Shown here: positions 10,261 through 22,345 of the stretch, piece after piece
Layout of the letters: every line of letters starts with the position of its first letter
Numbering within the stretch: position 1 is the first letter of the stretch
Assembly (NCBI GenBank): GCA_028023455.1
Contig: JAQFVV010000072.1
Location: 4,296,501 to 4,360,500 of the forward strand
Origin: Epiperipatus broadwayi
Taxonomy: Eukaryota; Onychophora; Udeonychophora; Euonychophora; Peripatidae
Direction: 5' to 3'
Length of the DNA: 64,000 bases
Notes under the pieces: generated by a model
The model's database searches: none
Told to the model about the DNA's origin: nothing
What the model saw: only the letters and a program-made list of their open reading frames with translations
Position numbers and translations under genes: made by a program

Positions 10261-11720
10261 AGAATTTTTTATTAATCAATGTATTTAACAACAACAACAA
10301 AAAAAAAAAACATACCATAATAATAAATTTTGTAAAAAAAGTGTTAACTTAAATTTAAGTAAATAAATTTATCAATATTTAATTACTAAAAAAACTGAAT
10401 TGCTTCCTTTTTTTAAATTTCGCTGCACATTTTTATTTTGAAAGAGAGTTTTTTGCTGCATATAAACTAATTTGAAATGATCAGTGTTTCTATTATTACT
10501 ATCAGGACTCATTTGAGGGTGGTGCAAACAGTGTGTCTGCACTAAGACCAGCATTTAACAGCATCCCATGCCTGTATGATTTACATTTTTACGAAAATCA
10601 AAAAATAAAATATTTTATTACTTTCTAAATGTAATTACATTTCCATTTTTTTTATTGCTGAAATTCTATAATTTGAAAGCCTTATCGCATCAAAGTATTT
10701 TTATTTTTTTTTTTGGAATATGTGATATTTATTATTATATATATTTTATTTTAGTGTACCTTGAAAAAGACTACATGAAATAGTCGAAATGTTGGATTTC
10801 TTTATCATCATTATAGTCATATAAAAAACAAGTTTTAAAAAGAAGTTTGTTTGTTTTATTTCTATATTAGATATTTATGAACTATTTTGGAAAGAAGAAC
10901 TGTGTGATTGATATATTAAATTATTCAATTGTAGAAGCATTGGTTGTATAGTGATGTAGATTTTTCAGCCGCATACAATGTGTATGCTTAAATATTTTAC
11001 AATGTTCTTATCATGTTAATATGAAATCAACATAGGTCAAGAATGATTCTCTCTGCATTAGAAATTTTGTCTATTGAATTCTGATTAATGCAAAAAAAAT
11101 TACAGCGGTGTAATGGATTCTCAATAATACATTCAAGGAAATAAAATATTTTTTTTTGCATTGTATGTATTTTATTTTGTGTTTTCAAATATTTATTCAA
11201 TAAAATTGGACAAAATTATATTTATAATTTATAAATAATCATAAACAAGTCATTATTTATTCATTATAAGTATTAATTTGTACAATTTTATTTTGAGTGA
11301 AACAAAATGCAAAAAATTATATTTTATTTTCTTGATTTTTTTTTAGCGAATTCTCATTCAAAATAAATAAAAATTTTAAGAAAATCATTCTTGATTTGAT
11401 TTATAATAATTGTAAAGCAATATATTTATATCTGCAAATAAGATAATTTTTTAAAAATATTTAAGTATTTTTATCATGAATAAAAGATCCCCTCCCTTCA
11501 CATGAAACATTGCTCTGGCCCTTTTTTGTCAGGCTAGCTCTGATTACTATTATTATTGTAAATACAAGTTGTACCCCTTATTTTTAGACACTTTATAGCA
11601 ATTTTTTATTATATATATATACCCACACAATCTAACATTTTGACAGTCCTGCAATCTTTCTCACAACTATTTCAAATTCTTAAAAATTTTAAATTTTTAC
11701 GAAACTGAATTAGTCAGAAG
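10261..11720. other. AT-rich sequence, mostly unassigned
   Basis: Contains one motif near 10757-10800 (TTGAAAAAGACTA, loop, TAGTCGAAATGTTGG) distantly like the family D repeats. No gene or other repeat recognised. Confidence 0.4.
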
Positions 11721-11890
11721 TAGTTCTGAAGAAGACTGCAGAACAATCAAAACATCAGATTGTGTGTATATATAATAAAATTTTTGCAATAAAGGGTTTG
11801 AAGTAAATTATATAAATTGTATTTATATATAATAATTTGACAAAATAAAGGAAGTGATCAATTTAGTGACAATTATTATTATTTTGGAAT
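11721..11890 (+). repeat. Family D repeat
   Basis: CTGAAGAAGACTGCAGAACA, then AATCAAAACATCAGATTG, TATATATAATAAA and a GCAATAAAGGGTTTGAAGTA stretch. The same order of blocks occurs at 19285-19445. Possibly the body or 3' end of a tRNA-SINE, because the same motif follows the tRNA-like head at 8917. Confidence 0.5.
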
Positions 11891-12329
11891 TACAATAGTC
11901 ATACTTACTCATTTACAAATGGCTGCCGCTGATAACGATTAATTTGATAATCTACTAATTTTCATTTTAGAATATCATTCATGTAGTCGAATCTTTAAAT
12001 TTAAGCTCATAAGTTCAGAGGTGAAAGATTAATTCAGTGGCAACTAATATGGTTGGTTTGTGTGCCTGTATTGAAGATTCTACATTTATTAACTAAATGT
12101 AAAATTAGCTATATTCAAATAGCATAAAATAATTTTTATGTATACTTAGACTACATATGTATACACAAATATAACGTATATTATTATATTCTACAATGAT
12201 TATTAAATAAACTTATTTGCAGATAAATTATTTTTGTACACGGAAAAAAATCATTCAATTAAATCTATGATTAGATATTTCTAACAAACTTCACCATATA
12301 ATTGAAAAATAAATTGAATGTTTTGTTCC

Positions 12330-12430
12330 TCAGGAATTCATAAAATAGCACGGAAATGATAACGTTATAATTGCAATTCTTAGGACTTGAAATCCAAAGC
12401 CCGCCATTTTATAACTGCATTAAACCGTGC
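12330..12430 (-). repeat. tRNA-derived SINE (family S), antisense
   Basis: Minus strand GGCTTTGGATTTCAAGTCC resembles a tRNA anticodon arm. It is followed by a CATTTCCGTGCT block and TTTATGAATTCCTGAGG, matching the copies at 13003, 19056, 46860 and 52790. Confidence 0.5.
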
Positions 12431-13000
12431 GCAACATTAAGAAATTAAAATAAATAATCACATAGTTTATTGTTCACGACTTCAAAAAAGTTTGGGCATT
12501 AGAAGTCACAGAGTTGTAGCCATGATCAATAACATTGTGCCCTAAAGTTCGTTACTTTATCACTACGTTATTGAAAAATTATAAAACAAAAAAGATAACA
12601 TATATAAATTAATAAAAATATTTTTTTAACGTAATGCAATCATTCGGTAAGAAATGGGATTCAATCTGTTCCATAAAAAATTCGACCATAATGACTTATA
12701 TATATAAGGAATTATATTTGCGTTGGATGGAAATATATATTAATTATTATAAATTACATCCCGACTAGATGAGTATTGACGTGCTGAATAAAAAAACAAA
12801 TAAAATATGCTTACAATATATACCCTGTTAATTGCTGAGAAGATGGGCCATTTTTATATAAATACTGGACCCAAGATTTATTTTTACCTCTTTTGTAGTC
12901 ACAAAAATAAAGCTGATGTTAAAATGTTTTTATGTATAGATAACAAAGTAAACTTTTCAGCAATCATTACGCATCCCCCTTCCCCCCTTTTATTGATCTG
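12431..13000. other. AT-rich sequence, nothing recognised
   Basis: No repeat or credible frame seen. Small frames near 12807-13010 lack any recognisable domain. Confidence 0.4.
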
Positions 13001-13002
13001 TG

Positions 13003-13145
13003 TGTTTTAGTACAGTGGTCAGAGAGGTATACTCTGGACTTCAAGATCCATGGATCATAGACCAGAATCAGTTATTTCTCGTGTTTGAACTTCATATGAA
13101 CTCCCGAACAATAAAACATTCGATTATTATGATTTCATTTGTTAA
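13003..13145 (+). repeat. tRNA-derived SINE (family S), sense
   Basis: AGTGGTCAGAGAGGTATACT and GGACTTCAAGATCCATGG resemble the D and anticodon arms of a tRNA. The body TTTCTCGTGTTTGAACTT and tail ATGAACTCCCGAACAATAA recur in other copies. This is the clearest sense copy, consistent with pol III transcription in the family. Confidence 0.55.
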
Positions 13146-13479
13146 TATATTTATTTATTTCTTTTCTCAAATATTTCTATTAGATTTTCTTTGAAATATC
13201 TACTTAAGGAAGAAGAGCAAGATGTTCTCTAGGGAATTGATGTTGAGATGTTATCTTTCTGCAATATTCGTACTAAAGTTATATCTTTTAGATTCACCAT
13301 TTGAGTTGGCTGGCTTGCAATTTCTGCTATCGGAAGTTAGAAAACGTTTTGAAAAATTGTTTATACTAAAATAGTACGATTTCTTTTAAAATTTCATTTG
13401 TTATATAACAATTACTATTCTTTGTTTGTAAGTCGTTAAAACACTGAGGAAAATATATTCAGCAACTTTTAGTTTCGAT

Positions 13480-13728
13480 GGTTATCATCTTAAGAATGTC
13501 ATCCAATTTAAATATCTTGGTAGAGTTTTTCAAGTAAATAGGTGGAAATAAAGATTGATGTGTAATATAGATTTAAACTGCAGTGCTAATGTTATTTTAC
13601 TTATTTTACTGTATGGAAATGAGACTTTGATTCTCTAAGAAAGTAGGATTCAGTTTGAAATTCTTAAAATGCAATTGTCGAATTATAAGATCATCAATAT
13701 GTTCTTCAACTTACTGAATGTGAGATAA
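13480..13728 (+). pseudogene. LINE reverse-transcriptase C-terminal fragment, sense
   Basis: Translates to IQFKYLGRVFQ near 13500 and ILLYGNETLIL near 13605, the FKYLG and LLYGSE-type motifs downstream of the catalytic core in RTE-like elements. Stops interrupt it. It abuts the 3' end of the antisense RTE at 13723. Confidence 0.5.
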
Positions 13729-15860
13729 TCATAATCAACATTTTAAACTATTTTCGATCCACTGTAGGATGAAGATCTTTCTGGTTAAAATTCAGTTTAT
13801 TTGATCTATAACTTCTCCACATCACACCAAAAAACTTCTTTATGTTATCCAACCATCTCACATATAGTCTTTTTCTAGGTCTTTTACAATCTCTGGGGAT
13901 CCAATTTAAGACTTCAACACTAAATGTATTATTATCTCTTAAGAATAGTAATATATCCAGCCATCTCCATTTCAATCTTTTTATTCTTTTAATGATATCC
14001 ATAATACATGTTGTTCTTTCTCATAAATATTATGCTTTTGATCATTTCACGATATTCCCAACATATATCTCTCCATACTTTGCTGAATGGTCTGAAGTCT
14101 CTGCATTGTGCTTCTGTCAAGTGTTTAAATCTCAGACCCACAAATTAGAAATGGTAAAACATCTGCTTAAAAATGTTGTTTTTCAAATACATAGGTATGT
14201 TTTATTTTAATATGAAATTATTTCATATTAAAAGTACTCCATTCAAGTTTAATTTGATGATTAATTTCATTTACTATGTTTCTAAACATATTCATACTCT
14301 AACCAGTGTTAACATTTTCTAATTCAATTTATTTTCTTTTTTTGAGAAAGCCCATTGAACATTATTTTAGTATTTTTAATATTTATCTTTATTATTTTTT
14401 TTACTTTCCTTTGACAACTTTTGCAGTATTTCCTAAAGTTCCATTATTTACAAAACAATCACATCATTTTTGAAATCTAGATGACTTAAATTATCTCTAT
14501 TCAATTTTATTCCCTTAGATTTCCATTGTAATTTACAAATATTTTTTTGTAAAACTGCTGTATAAAAATTTTGGAGATGTTGAATCATCCCATCTTGTTC
14601 TCTTAATCCTTTTTGTGTTCTCATATCTTGATAGTTCATAGCTTTAATCACTATAGAAATGCTTACAGAATCAAATGCCTTTTGATAATTTAAAAATCCA
14701 AACATAATAGCCATTCAGATGGGTTGGATCATTTTATAACTTCTCTCAATATTTGGATATAATCCATTGTGCTAAAATTAATTTTAAATTCTGCTTGTTG
14801 TTTTTGGTTGGTTTGAATTCAAAGTTTACAATAGACAAATTATAATTATTTTAATAAAATTTTTGTATAAAACTAATAGAAGACTAATAGATCTATAATT
14901 TTTAATATCTTCTTTATCACCTAAATAACAATATTATTTAAACAAGGCAAAACTCTCTCCATACAGTAGTGCCACCCTGTGCCAACCAGAGTAATCAATG
15001 GATGTCAGAAGGCTTGTGCATAAAATCCCTATCTAATGCCCACTCATCCAATATCCCCAGACTAGTTTCTGACTTGTGGCACTAAATAGGGATTTTATGC
15101 ACAAGCTTTCTGGCATCCATTAATTACTTTGGTTGGCACAGGGTAGCACTACTGCATGGAGAGAGTTTTGCTTTGTTTAATTAACAAATATGTGCTAGTA
15201 TAAGAGATGGTGATCATGTGGTGCTTAGTGGTTTAACAATATTATTTCTACTGCATTCTTTTAACCATCTAATACATCTTTATCATTTAGATATTTGATA
15301 TCCATTATTATAAAGCACTGAAAATCTTGAAATTATTAGATCGGAAGTCGAACTTCGATAATGCGCTATTAACTTTGCCAACAGTTTTTTTATTTTTCAT
15401 CTGTTTCTTTTAAGATAGCGATTAGAATTCCATCATTACCTAGAAGCCTTTTTTCTTTTTCATAGATTTAATAACCATGCTTTACCATTTTATTCAAAAT
15501 ATTTAATAATCCAGAAGATGTAATAATTATAGTGGGGACTTTATTTTTTATTACTATGTAATTTTTGTAGATGTTATCTCTTTTTAAAATAATTTTCCCA
15601 TTTTTTCTTCTTAATGCTGAATAAACTTTTTTTTTTCAATATTAAGATTGTGTTTTAAATTTTTGAAATTTTTATCCTCCTTTATGGTTTTCCAAGTCAC
15701 AATTATATATTTTTTTATATCGGTATTAACTATTTTTCATACCATTTTACAGAACTTCAAATATTTGATTCTTTTTAATGAATCATTGTTAAATATTTTG
15801 TATTCCTTTTTTGCTTCATATAATGACTTATCTTAGTTAAAATTTTACTGGTGAGTTTTT
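13723..15860 (-). pseudogene. RTE-like retrotransposon, antisense, interrupted
   Basis: Minus strand 13748-14002 gives the C-terminal block (RIKRLKWRWLDI, NWIPRDCKRPRKR, VRWLDNIKKFFGVMW). 14448-14714 gives a reverse-transcriptase block with NYQKAFDSV, the motif containing the first catalytic Asp, and LSHLDFKNDVIVL, where the YADD motif has decayed to FKND. The canonical RQGDS block is missing, so there is an internal deletion. The 3' tail is TTGATTATGATTAT-like. A family A element is inserted at 14940-15234. Further 5' RTE sequence continues to about 15860. Confidence 0.68.
14927..15247 (-). repeat. Family A foldback with perfect 13-bp duplication inside RTE
   Basis: AACAATATTATTT occurs at 14927-14939 and 15235-15247, bounding a unit of 295 bp. 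Homologous RTE at about 5760-5830 runs straight through the site, giving an empty-site comparison. The arms (GGCAAAACTCTC to its complement) fold back on each other. The centre keeps only half of the hammerhead: ACTAGTTTCTGACTTGTGGC on the plus strand, then the other arm, so the CTGATGA half is deleted. Confidence 0.75.
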
Positions 15861-17130
15861 TCTTTTACTTACATCTTTCATCTTCAGTTTATTTTTACTT
15901 TTCCTAATATACATCTCTCTATGCTTCATTGAATTATCTCATGTCTCTGAATTTCTTTGTCCACATCTCACATTTATAAGAAAAACTGTCTTGTATTAAA
16001 AGCCTTCCTTTTCAAACACATAGGCATATTTCTTTTTAATATAAATTATTCTATTAAAAATAGCATTCCATCAAAGATTAATTTTAGGGTTAATTTCATT
16101 CATTATGTTTCCATCTTAATAATCTGACCAAGATATATGAAATAGTTAACTTTTTCTAATTCATGATTCTCAATCTTTATTATCTTCTAAAAAATTCATT
16201 GAATATTATTTTAGTCTTTTTAGTATTTATTTTTAATCCTATTTTTTTTTTAGTTTCGTTTGATAATCTTGCAACATTTCTCTAAGCTATGAAGCATGCA
16301 AAAACAACCACATTACTTGCAAAATCTATGTACTTAAATAATCTTTATATATTTTTTATTCCCTTATCTGTTCGTTTTAATCCACAAAATACTTCTTATA
16401 AAACTATTGTTAAAATTTTGGAGATCTGGAATCATTATATCTTATAGCTTTATTAATGCTAATCCTCTTAGTGTTATCATTTAATCTAATCACTATTTTG
16501 ATAAATATGATAATATCAGTGATCTATATCTTGGTGTTCCAATGCATTAATTACTATAAAAATCATTTTAGAATCAAATGCTTTTTCATAATCTAAAAAT
16601 TCAAAGTGCAAAGGTAACCACATTCAATTATTCTTTCTATAATTTCTCTCACTACTTGGATATAATCCACTGTGCTAAAGCCATTTTTAAATCTCACTTG
16701 TTCTTTAGATTATTTTTAATGAAAGGTTGACTGTAGATTAATTGTAATTATTTTTTTAAAGATTTTATATAGAATTTTGACATTCATTGATTCTTTCTAT
16801 AACTTCTCTCAATACTTGGATATAATCCATTGTGCTAAAGCCATTTTTTAATCTAATTTGTGACTGCAGATTATTTGTAATTATCTTCATAAAGATTTTG
16901 TATGGAATTGTTTCTATAAGTTTTCTCAACATTTGTAATTATCTTCATAAAGATTTTGTATGGAATTGTTTCTATAAGTTTTCTCAACATTTGCATATAA
17001 TTCACTATGCTAAAGCCATTTTTATATCTAACTTTTTCTTTTGGTTAGTTTTAATCAAAGGATTAGTATAGATTAATTATAATTATCTTGATAAAGATTT
17101 TATACAGAACTGATAAAAGATTGAGAGAAT
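15861..17130 (-). pseudogene. Second antisense RTE-like fragment
   Basis: Repeats the reverse-transcriptase stretch seen at 14000-14900 and 5000-5800 (for example CTTCTCTCAATACTTGGATATAATCCA at 16807). It joins the preceding copy near 15860, so this is a separate insertion or a duplication. It carries an internal tandem duplication at 16873-16988. No intact frame. Confidence 0.6.
16873..16988. repeat. 58-bp tandem duplication
   Basis: Two essentially identical 58-bp units (16873-16930, 16931-16988) start ATTTGTAATTATCTTCATAA and end TTTTCTCAAC. A partial third start follows at 16989. It lies in antisense RTE sequence, and identity suggests a recent local duplication. Confidence 0.8.
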
Positions 17131-17910
17131 GATTTAATGTATTTGTGTTGGAATACAAAGTGATTTTGTAGATGCTTTAAACTTTTTTTTTATTTTCACA
17201 ATTAGTTACTTCATCAAATTGCTGTTTCAAAATTAGATGCATTAATTAGTCTATTCTTAATTCAGATTTCAATCTGACTGGTTTGGGATACAATTTTCTT
17301 TTTCATGTGATAGTGAGCCATTTAATGAAAAGAATTCATTGTGCTTCCAAATGGTGCTAGATAGTGGATAATTAAAAACAAATATTTAAGGGTAATAAGA
17401 ATAGACAAATCACTTCTCCAAATCCAGAAAATGACAGTGGAAGGTAGAGAAGGATTTTCATTTCAAAACAAACTGATTTGTACTTGTCAATATTATTATA
17501 TGACCATTCCAGAAAAGTAATAAAAATGATTATTGTTAAGTAAATATATCCAGTTCATTAATATTACTTCATTGAGTCATATTTTTGAGTCATAGTTCTG
17601 AAAAGAATCCAGTTAGTGATTGACAGTGTGTAAGATGAATTTTTATTTTTTTTCCATCAGATACATAATGGTCCATAAATAGGTGGTCATGTGTCAAAAT
17701 TTGTATCTGCAGATTTTTTAGTCTCAATAATCTCATACAATATATATTTTAAGATTTAAGATTTTTGTCTGCAAACTCTTTTTTACTCTTAATCTTAAAC
17801 CGATAATAAGTTATCCAAAATAAAATAATTTTGACAAATAATGGCTTCATTTTGTGTGTTGGCCTCCTTCCCTTCATTCTTTAAAATTTTTTAGTAAAGT
17901 ATTATAAATA
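17131..17910. other. AT-rich sequence, nothing recognised
   Basis: No frame or repeat could be supported. Confidence 0.4.
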
Positions 17911-17913
17911 CAT

Positions 17914-18315
17914 TAAAGCAGTCAACACTTAAACAATACCAATGTCAATAACAATCTCAATCGGTAGTCAAGGCAACCTCATTTTTACAATAAAGGTGGA
18001 TAGCCACCTTTATCTATGAGACTGTATGTTTATACCCTAAAGATTGCAACTTGACTAAAAGGAGTGACATTATATTTATAAAGTTTAAATAACCCCATTA
18101 AACAGCCAAACATAATCTGTTCTGAAAGCAGACTAACAAGTAGTCGATTATAACATTCAAATTGCACTGAAACTATGTATTACTTAGATAATAAAGTTAA
18201 TAATGCTCAAGGCTAGACAGGTTTATAAATGTAAATATATGAAAGCAGTTTATACCTAAACAATACCAATATCAATAACAATCAACAATCTCAATCTGTT
18301 GTCAAGGCAACCTTT
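17914..18315 (+). repeat. Direct repeat pair with internal hairpin
   Basis: About 70 bp with AAACAATACCAAT-TCAATAACAATC and GTCAAGGCAACCT occurs at 17914-17980 and 18241-18312, roughly 325 bp apart. Between them AAAGGTGGATAGCCACCTTT (17993-18012) is a perfect hairpin apart from its loop. A related segment lies at 49690-50010. Family unknown. Confidence 0.5.
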
Positions 18316-19055
18316 TTCATACTCCCTTTAACCTTTGATCCAATACATTTATATACACATTCTACACATATTATTTAGAATCCGGATTTGAGGTTGCCTA
18401 AAACTCTAGGATTCCATCAGATAAAATTTGGAATTTCACAATAAAATTAATGTTTGAGCTTTAATTAATAGTTTAAAAAGTATATAAAAATGTTTTGTTC
18501 TACATTGTGACAAAAACAAACTATAAAAATTGAATGCCAATCACAATATTCAAATTTTGCTGAAAACAATTAAAACAAAATTTTAAATAATATTGAACGA
18601 AAAGAAGTTTACTTTTTTCACATTAGTAATGTTTGCTTTTCCATTATTAATCAGTTGTTCAATCAAGTATTTTTTTATTTATTCTTTCATTTATAATTAG
18701 AATTCTAAATTTCTTTAGCAAGATAAAAAGTGTTCTTTAATTAAAATATGTTGGAAATGGCTGAGTCATAGAGGAACCAAGTATAATTTACATTTTTGAT
18801 TTTTCTCTCCATTAAATGACAAAATAAAACAAATAATTTCAAATAATGTTGCAAAGTCAGTGTAAATTAATTATATTTAGTCTTTTTAAAAAAAATATTT
18901 TTATTGTTTACTTCTATTCAAGATAACCCAATAATATACTTAAATCAAAAAAGTGTTTACCCTAATATCGTTTAAGCAGAGTTATTAATATATTAAAAAT
19001 TCAACATTAAAAAATATAATTTCATTCATTCAAACAAACAACAAAAAAATCTAAT
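18316..19055. other. AT-rich sequence, nothing recognised
   Basis: No gene or assigned repeat. Confidence 0.4.
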
Positions 19056-19200
19056 TTCTTGGGAATTCATAAAATGTTTGAGCACAAGAAATGATAGGAG
19101 TAGGTTGTGATCCATGGACCATTTCATAGCATGAACCTTAATATGAATTTTGAATTCCCAGTCTGACCCTTTACTATTACACCTAACAAGGTAGATCAAG
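19056..19200 (-). repeat. tRNA-derived SINE (family S), antisense
   Basis: GGGAATTCATAAAATG, GCACAAGAAATGATAGGAG and GTTGTGATCCATGGACCAT match the complement of the copies at 13003 and 46860. Confidence 0.55.
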
Positions 19201-19284
19201 TAAAATAATATTGAATATATTATTTTTATTTTATTGATTACACGAGTTTATTATATTATTTATATATTTATTTTATCATTGTAT

Positions 19285-19445
19285 TCTAAAGCTCTGAGGA
19301 AGAATGTAGGACAATCGAAACATTAGATTGTATATATATGTATAATAAAAATTTATTTGTTATAAAGTGTTTGAAATAAAGTATACAAAGTGTATTCTTA
19401 TGAAATATTTCTGCAAAATAAAAGAAGTGAAAAATAGTGACATTT
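19285..19445 (+). repeat. Family D repeat
   Basis: CTGAGGAAGAATGTAGGACA then ATCGAAACATTAGATTGT and an AATAAAGTATACAAAGTG-type tail. Same block order as 11721-11890. Confidence 0.55.
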
Positions 19446-20645
19446 AATATTGAATATATATTTGAAAAAAGACACTAAAAATAATTTTAAAAAATTGTCT
19501 TGTTGTTGATTTAAATTATTTCTGAAATTCAATCAATAAAAAATTAATAGTTTAATATTAATATACGATAGACAATTAATGTTTCCATGTATTCAATAAA
19601 TATAAGCAATATATTTTGAAAATTTTAATGTATTTTAAAAATATATTTTTAAAAAAAATGTCAATTTCTTTTACTTATTCATATTAAATATGGAAAAAGC
19701 ATTTATTAAAAAAATCATTACAATTTTAATTGGAAATAAATTGTCCTGTAAAAATAACTTTAATAATTGTATAATTTGTTTTGTCTGTTTAATAATAATA
19801 AAAAATCCTTTTCGTGTTTGAAGAATTTATATAATTGGATTTCATAATTAATTTGCTTAAATAATTCAAATTTAACAAGTTAATAATGTTAATTTTTAAA
19901 AATAAGAAAAGCGATAAAGGTAATTAATATTATGTTAATGTTTCATTTTGAAAAAGAAAATATTATTCGAGATCATTATGAATGAAAAATTGTTAAATGT
20001 AATGGCAGATATATTGATATACATGAAACATTATTAAAGAGATCATTGTGGGCTAAGGCATCTCTCCAGTAAAAGAGACAAAATTACTCACTACGCTAGA
20101 TGTTTTATCCCTCCTCTCCTGACTTACCCTAGCTAATCCTGTAATTTTTAATTAGATAATCCAAGAGGCAGATGCCAAAAAAATATTCTAACCTTGCTAG
20201 AAAATCCTCAACAACTAAAACACTTGAATTTTTGTTCAATTCGAACGCCAGATCATGAAAATTTGGACTGATATCCTAAATACTACTCCCTAAGACTTTT
20301 CATTACAATAACATTACAAATCTTTGTTTTTATTCAATTCTAAGTAATAATAACATGAATAATTTTTTAAAACGATGAATATTGAAATGTCAATCAACCC
20401 CATGTCTTCCTTAGTAGTTTTTTCTCTTCATTAGAATGATTTCCGCATGTTTCTTTATTCTCTTTGTAGTCATGGAAATAATGAAACATTTTCTATTTCA
20501 TTTTCTCTATCTATTCAATAACTAGATTCAAACAACATTAACAATACTAATCAACATTATTTAAACCCCCCCCCCCATTAAAATCATTATTCATCTAGTT
20601 TTACCCTTTAGTTTCTAAGTAAATACAAATCACTTATCTTCACTA
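19446..20645. other. AT-rich sequence, nothing recognised
   Basis: A poly-C run lies near 20566-20575. No gene or assigned repeat. Confidence 0.4.
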
Positions 20646-20649
20646 AACT

Positions 20650-20975
20650 GGGAAAAATAAACCTCACATGACCACTACTTCTTATGCTTGTGTATAACTG
20701 TTGTTAAAACAGGCAAAACTCACTATACATATTGCCACACACAGCAAGCTATAGTAATCAATGGATGCCAGAAGGCTTGTGCATAAAATCCCCATTTAGT
20801 GCCTACTCATCCAATATCCAGTACTGACGAAGTCCACAAGCCAGAAACTAGTCTGGGGATATTGGATGAGTAGGCACTAGATGGGGATTTTATGCACAAG
20901 CCTTCTGGCATCCATTGATTACTCTAGCTTGCTGTATGTGGCAATATGTATAATGAGTTTTGCCTGTTTTAAAAA
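20650..20975 (+). repeat. Family A complete foldback with ribozyme at the loop
   Basis: The left arm (20706-20819) and right arm (20857-20970) are nearly perfect complements over more than 110 bp, and a left terminal extension starts near 20655 (CCTCACATGACCAC). The only unpaired segment is the hammerhead core at 20820-20856. The folded transcript would be one long hairpin with the ribozyme at its tip. Confidence 0.75.
20808..20868 (+). ncRNA. Hammerhead motif at a foldback loop (family A)
   Basis: CTGACGA (20824-20830), stem II GTC-CACAA-GCC with one mismatch, GAAA (20844-20847), mini stem III ACTAGT, C at 20853 (predicted cleavage 20853/20854). Stem I is CATCCAATATCC against GGATATTGGATG, 12 perfect pairs, and continues into the foldback arms. 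The stem II mismatch and A10.1-A11.1 make activity uncertain. Confidence 0.62.
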
Positions 20976-21149
20976 TAAAAAAACAAAGACCAGTCTCATG
21001 CCTCTGTACTTATTTTGTAACTACTTTGAGTTTGATCATTTTCTCATCACCACTATATATATCTGGCTGGTTATTTGTATGTGCTTCTTATTAATACTTT
21101 GTAATTCTATTATTTAAATTAATACCATTTCTCATGCTATGCTTTAGAT

Positions 21150-22345
21150 CTTCAGAAAATGTTATAAAGATTATCAAATGAAAACAAAAAAATAGAACTA
21201 CAAGATTAATGCTAGAAAAACTAAGCTAATGTTCAATGAATTTTCTCAGAAAAAGAAAATAGAGATTTGTAATCATGAATTAAAAAAATTTAATCACTAA
21301 AAATACCTTTACCAAATTATTAATAAAGATGGAAACGTAATGGATGAAATTAAAAATAGAATTCAACTTGGATAGAATGCTTATGGTAGAAATAACTTGG
21401 TACTAATATACCTATGTAATGAAAAATATTACTGTAGTGTAATTTTCACTACATCACTCTCATGCAAGTTAAGGACTGGTTTCTCTATACTTTTGACACA
21501 TTATGGAGAAGTGTAATCACAAACCTATAATGAAAGACATGTAAAAGATATAGAATCCACAAAATGTATGTTTCATGCTGAAACAGCACTACACCAATTA
21601 GCCTAGATAGTATTCTCTTACACACATATCTTAGGTGAGAGTGGTGTAATACAATTATACTATTAAAATATTAATCATTAAATGAATAATTTCTAGTTTA
21701 ATAAATGACTAATAAAAATTATTAATATACTTCCATCAAGTGGTTTGTGTCAAAGTTGTGAAGACAGTATGTTTGACACCTATTAATTAAACTATATTGG
21801 CTATTTATATATATATATATATATAAATATATAATATAAACTATATTGGCTATTTATATATATTGAACTATGATAAAGATACCTGTAAGAGAATGTGATC
21901 TGGTACAACTGTTGAGCACTGGCTCAGCATAAAATGTGCATCTTGGGGATTATACATCTTTTTCACATGTCTTTAGTTATATGTTTATGATTGCATCTCT
22001 TCACAAGATATTAAAAGGAGGTAGAAACCAGTCGTGAAAATTACACTACAGAAATATTCATTAATTGGATAATCTCTAGTTTAATGAATGACTGTTAAAA
22101 GTTTTTACTTATGTTTTATCAGTTCTTATAGATATATCTGGCACTTGGAAACTTAATATACAGAGACTTTATACCATACTACAAAGTACAGAGATATTGC
22201 TGTTGGAAATAACAAAGAGGTATTGAAGGAGAAATGCATGAATGAGAGAACAAACAAGTATCACTGATTTTTAAGAGACTGATATGAAGCTGGTCTGAAC
22301 ACATTGTTAAACAGCTGATGATTTATGATAAATGAAGTCTTAAAT
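21150..22345 (+). pseudogene. RTE-like RT and C-terminal fragment, sense, interrupted
   Basis: 21210-21400 reads NARKTKLMFNEFSQ then YLYQIINKDGNVMDEI and RIQLG, the region just after the catalytic core. 22115-22345 reads VLSVLID then a ALGV-like block and MREQTSITDF, the next part of the same protein. A family C element separates the two halves. Stops and frameshifts throughout. Confidence 0.6.
21409..22106 (+). repeat. Family C foldback inserted in RTE
   Basis: Probable imperfect duplication TACCTATGT (about 21408) and TACTTATGT (about 22107). It contains two decayed cores: plus strand CTGTTGA with AAAA instead of GAAA near 21908, and a minus-strand relic near 21560-21600. It holds an internal duplication around an AT run (AACTATATTGGCTATTTATA at about 21790 and 21839). 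Confidence 0.55.

Noticed and set aside
19290-19335. Family D motif (CTGAGGA ... GAAAC) as a fourth hammerhead, also at 11731 and 10757
   Set aside because: The CUGANGA- and GAAA-like boxes are present, but stem II pairs poorly and there is no stem III followed by a UH site; GAAACAT leads straight into the flank. At most a distant relic.
20566-20576. Poly-C run as an assembly gap or structure
   Set aside because: Only about 10 bases; nothing else supports it.
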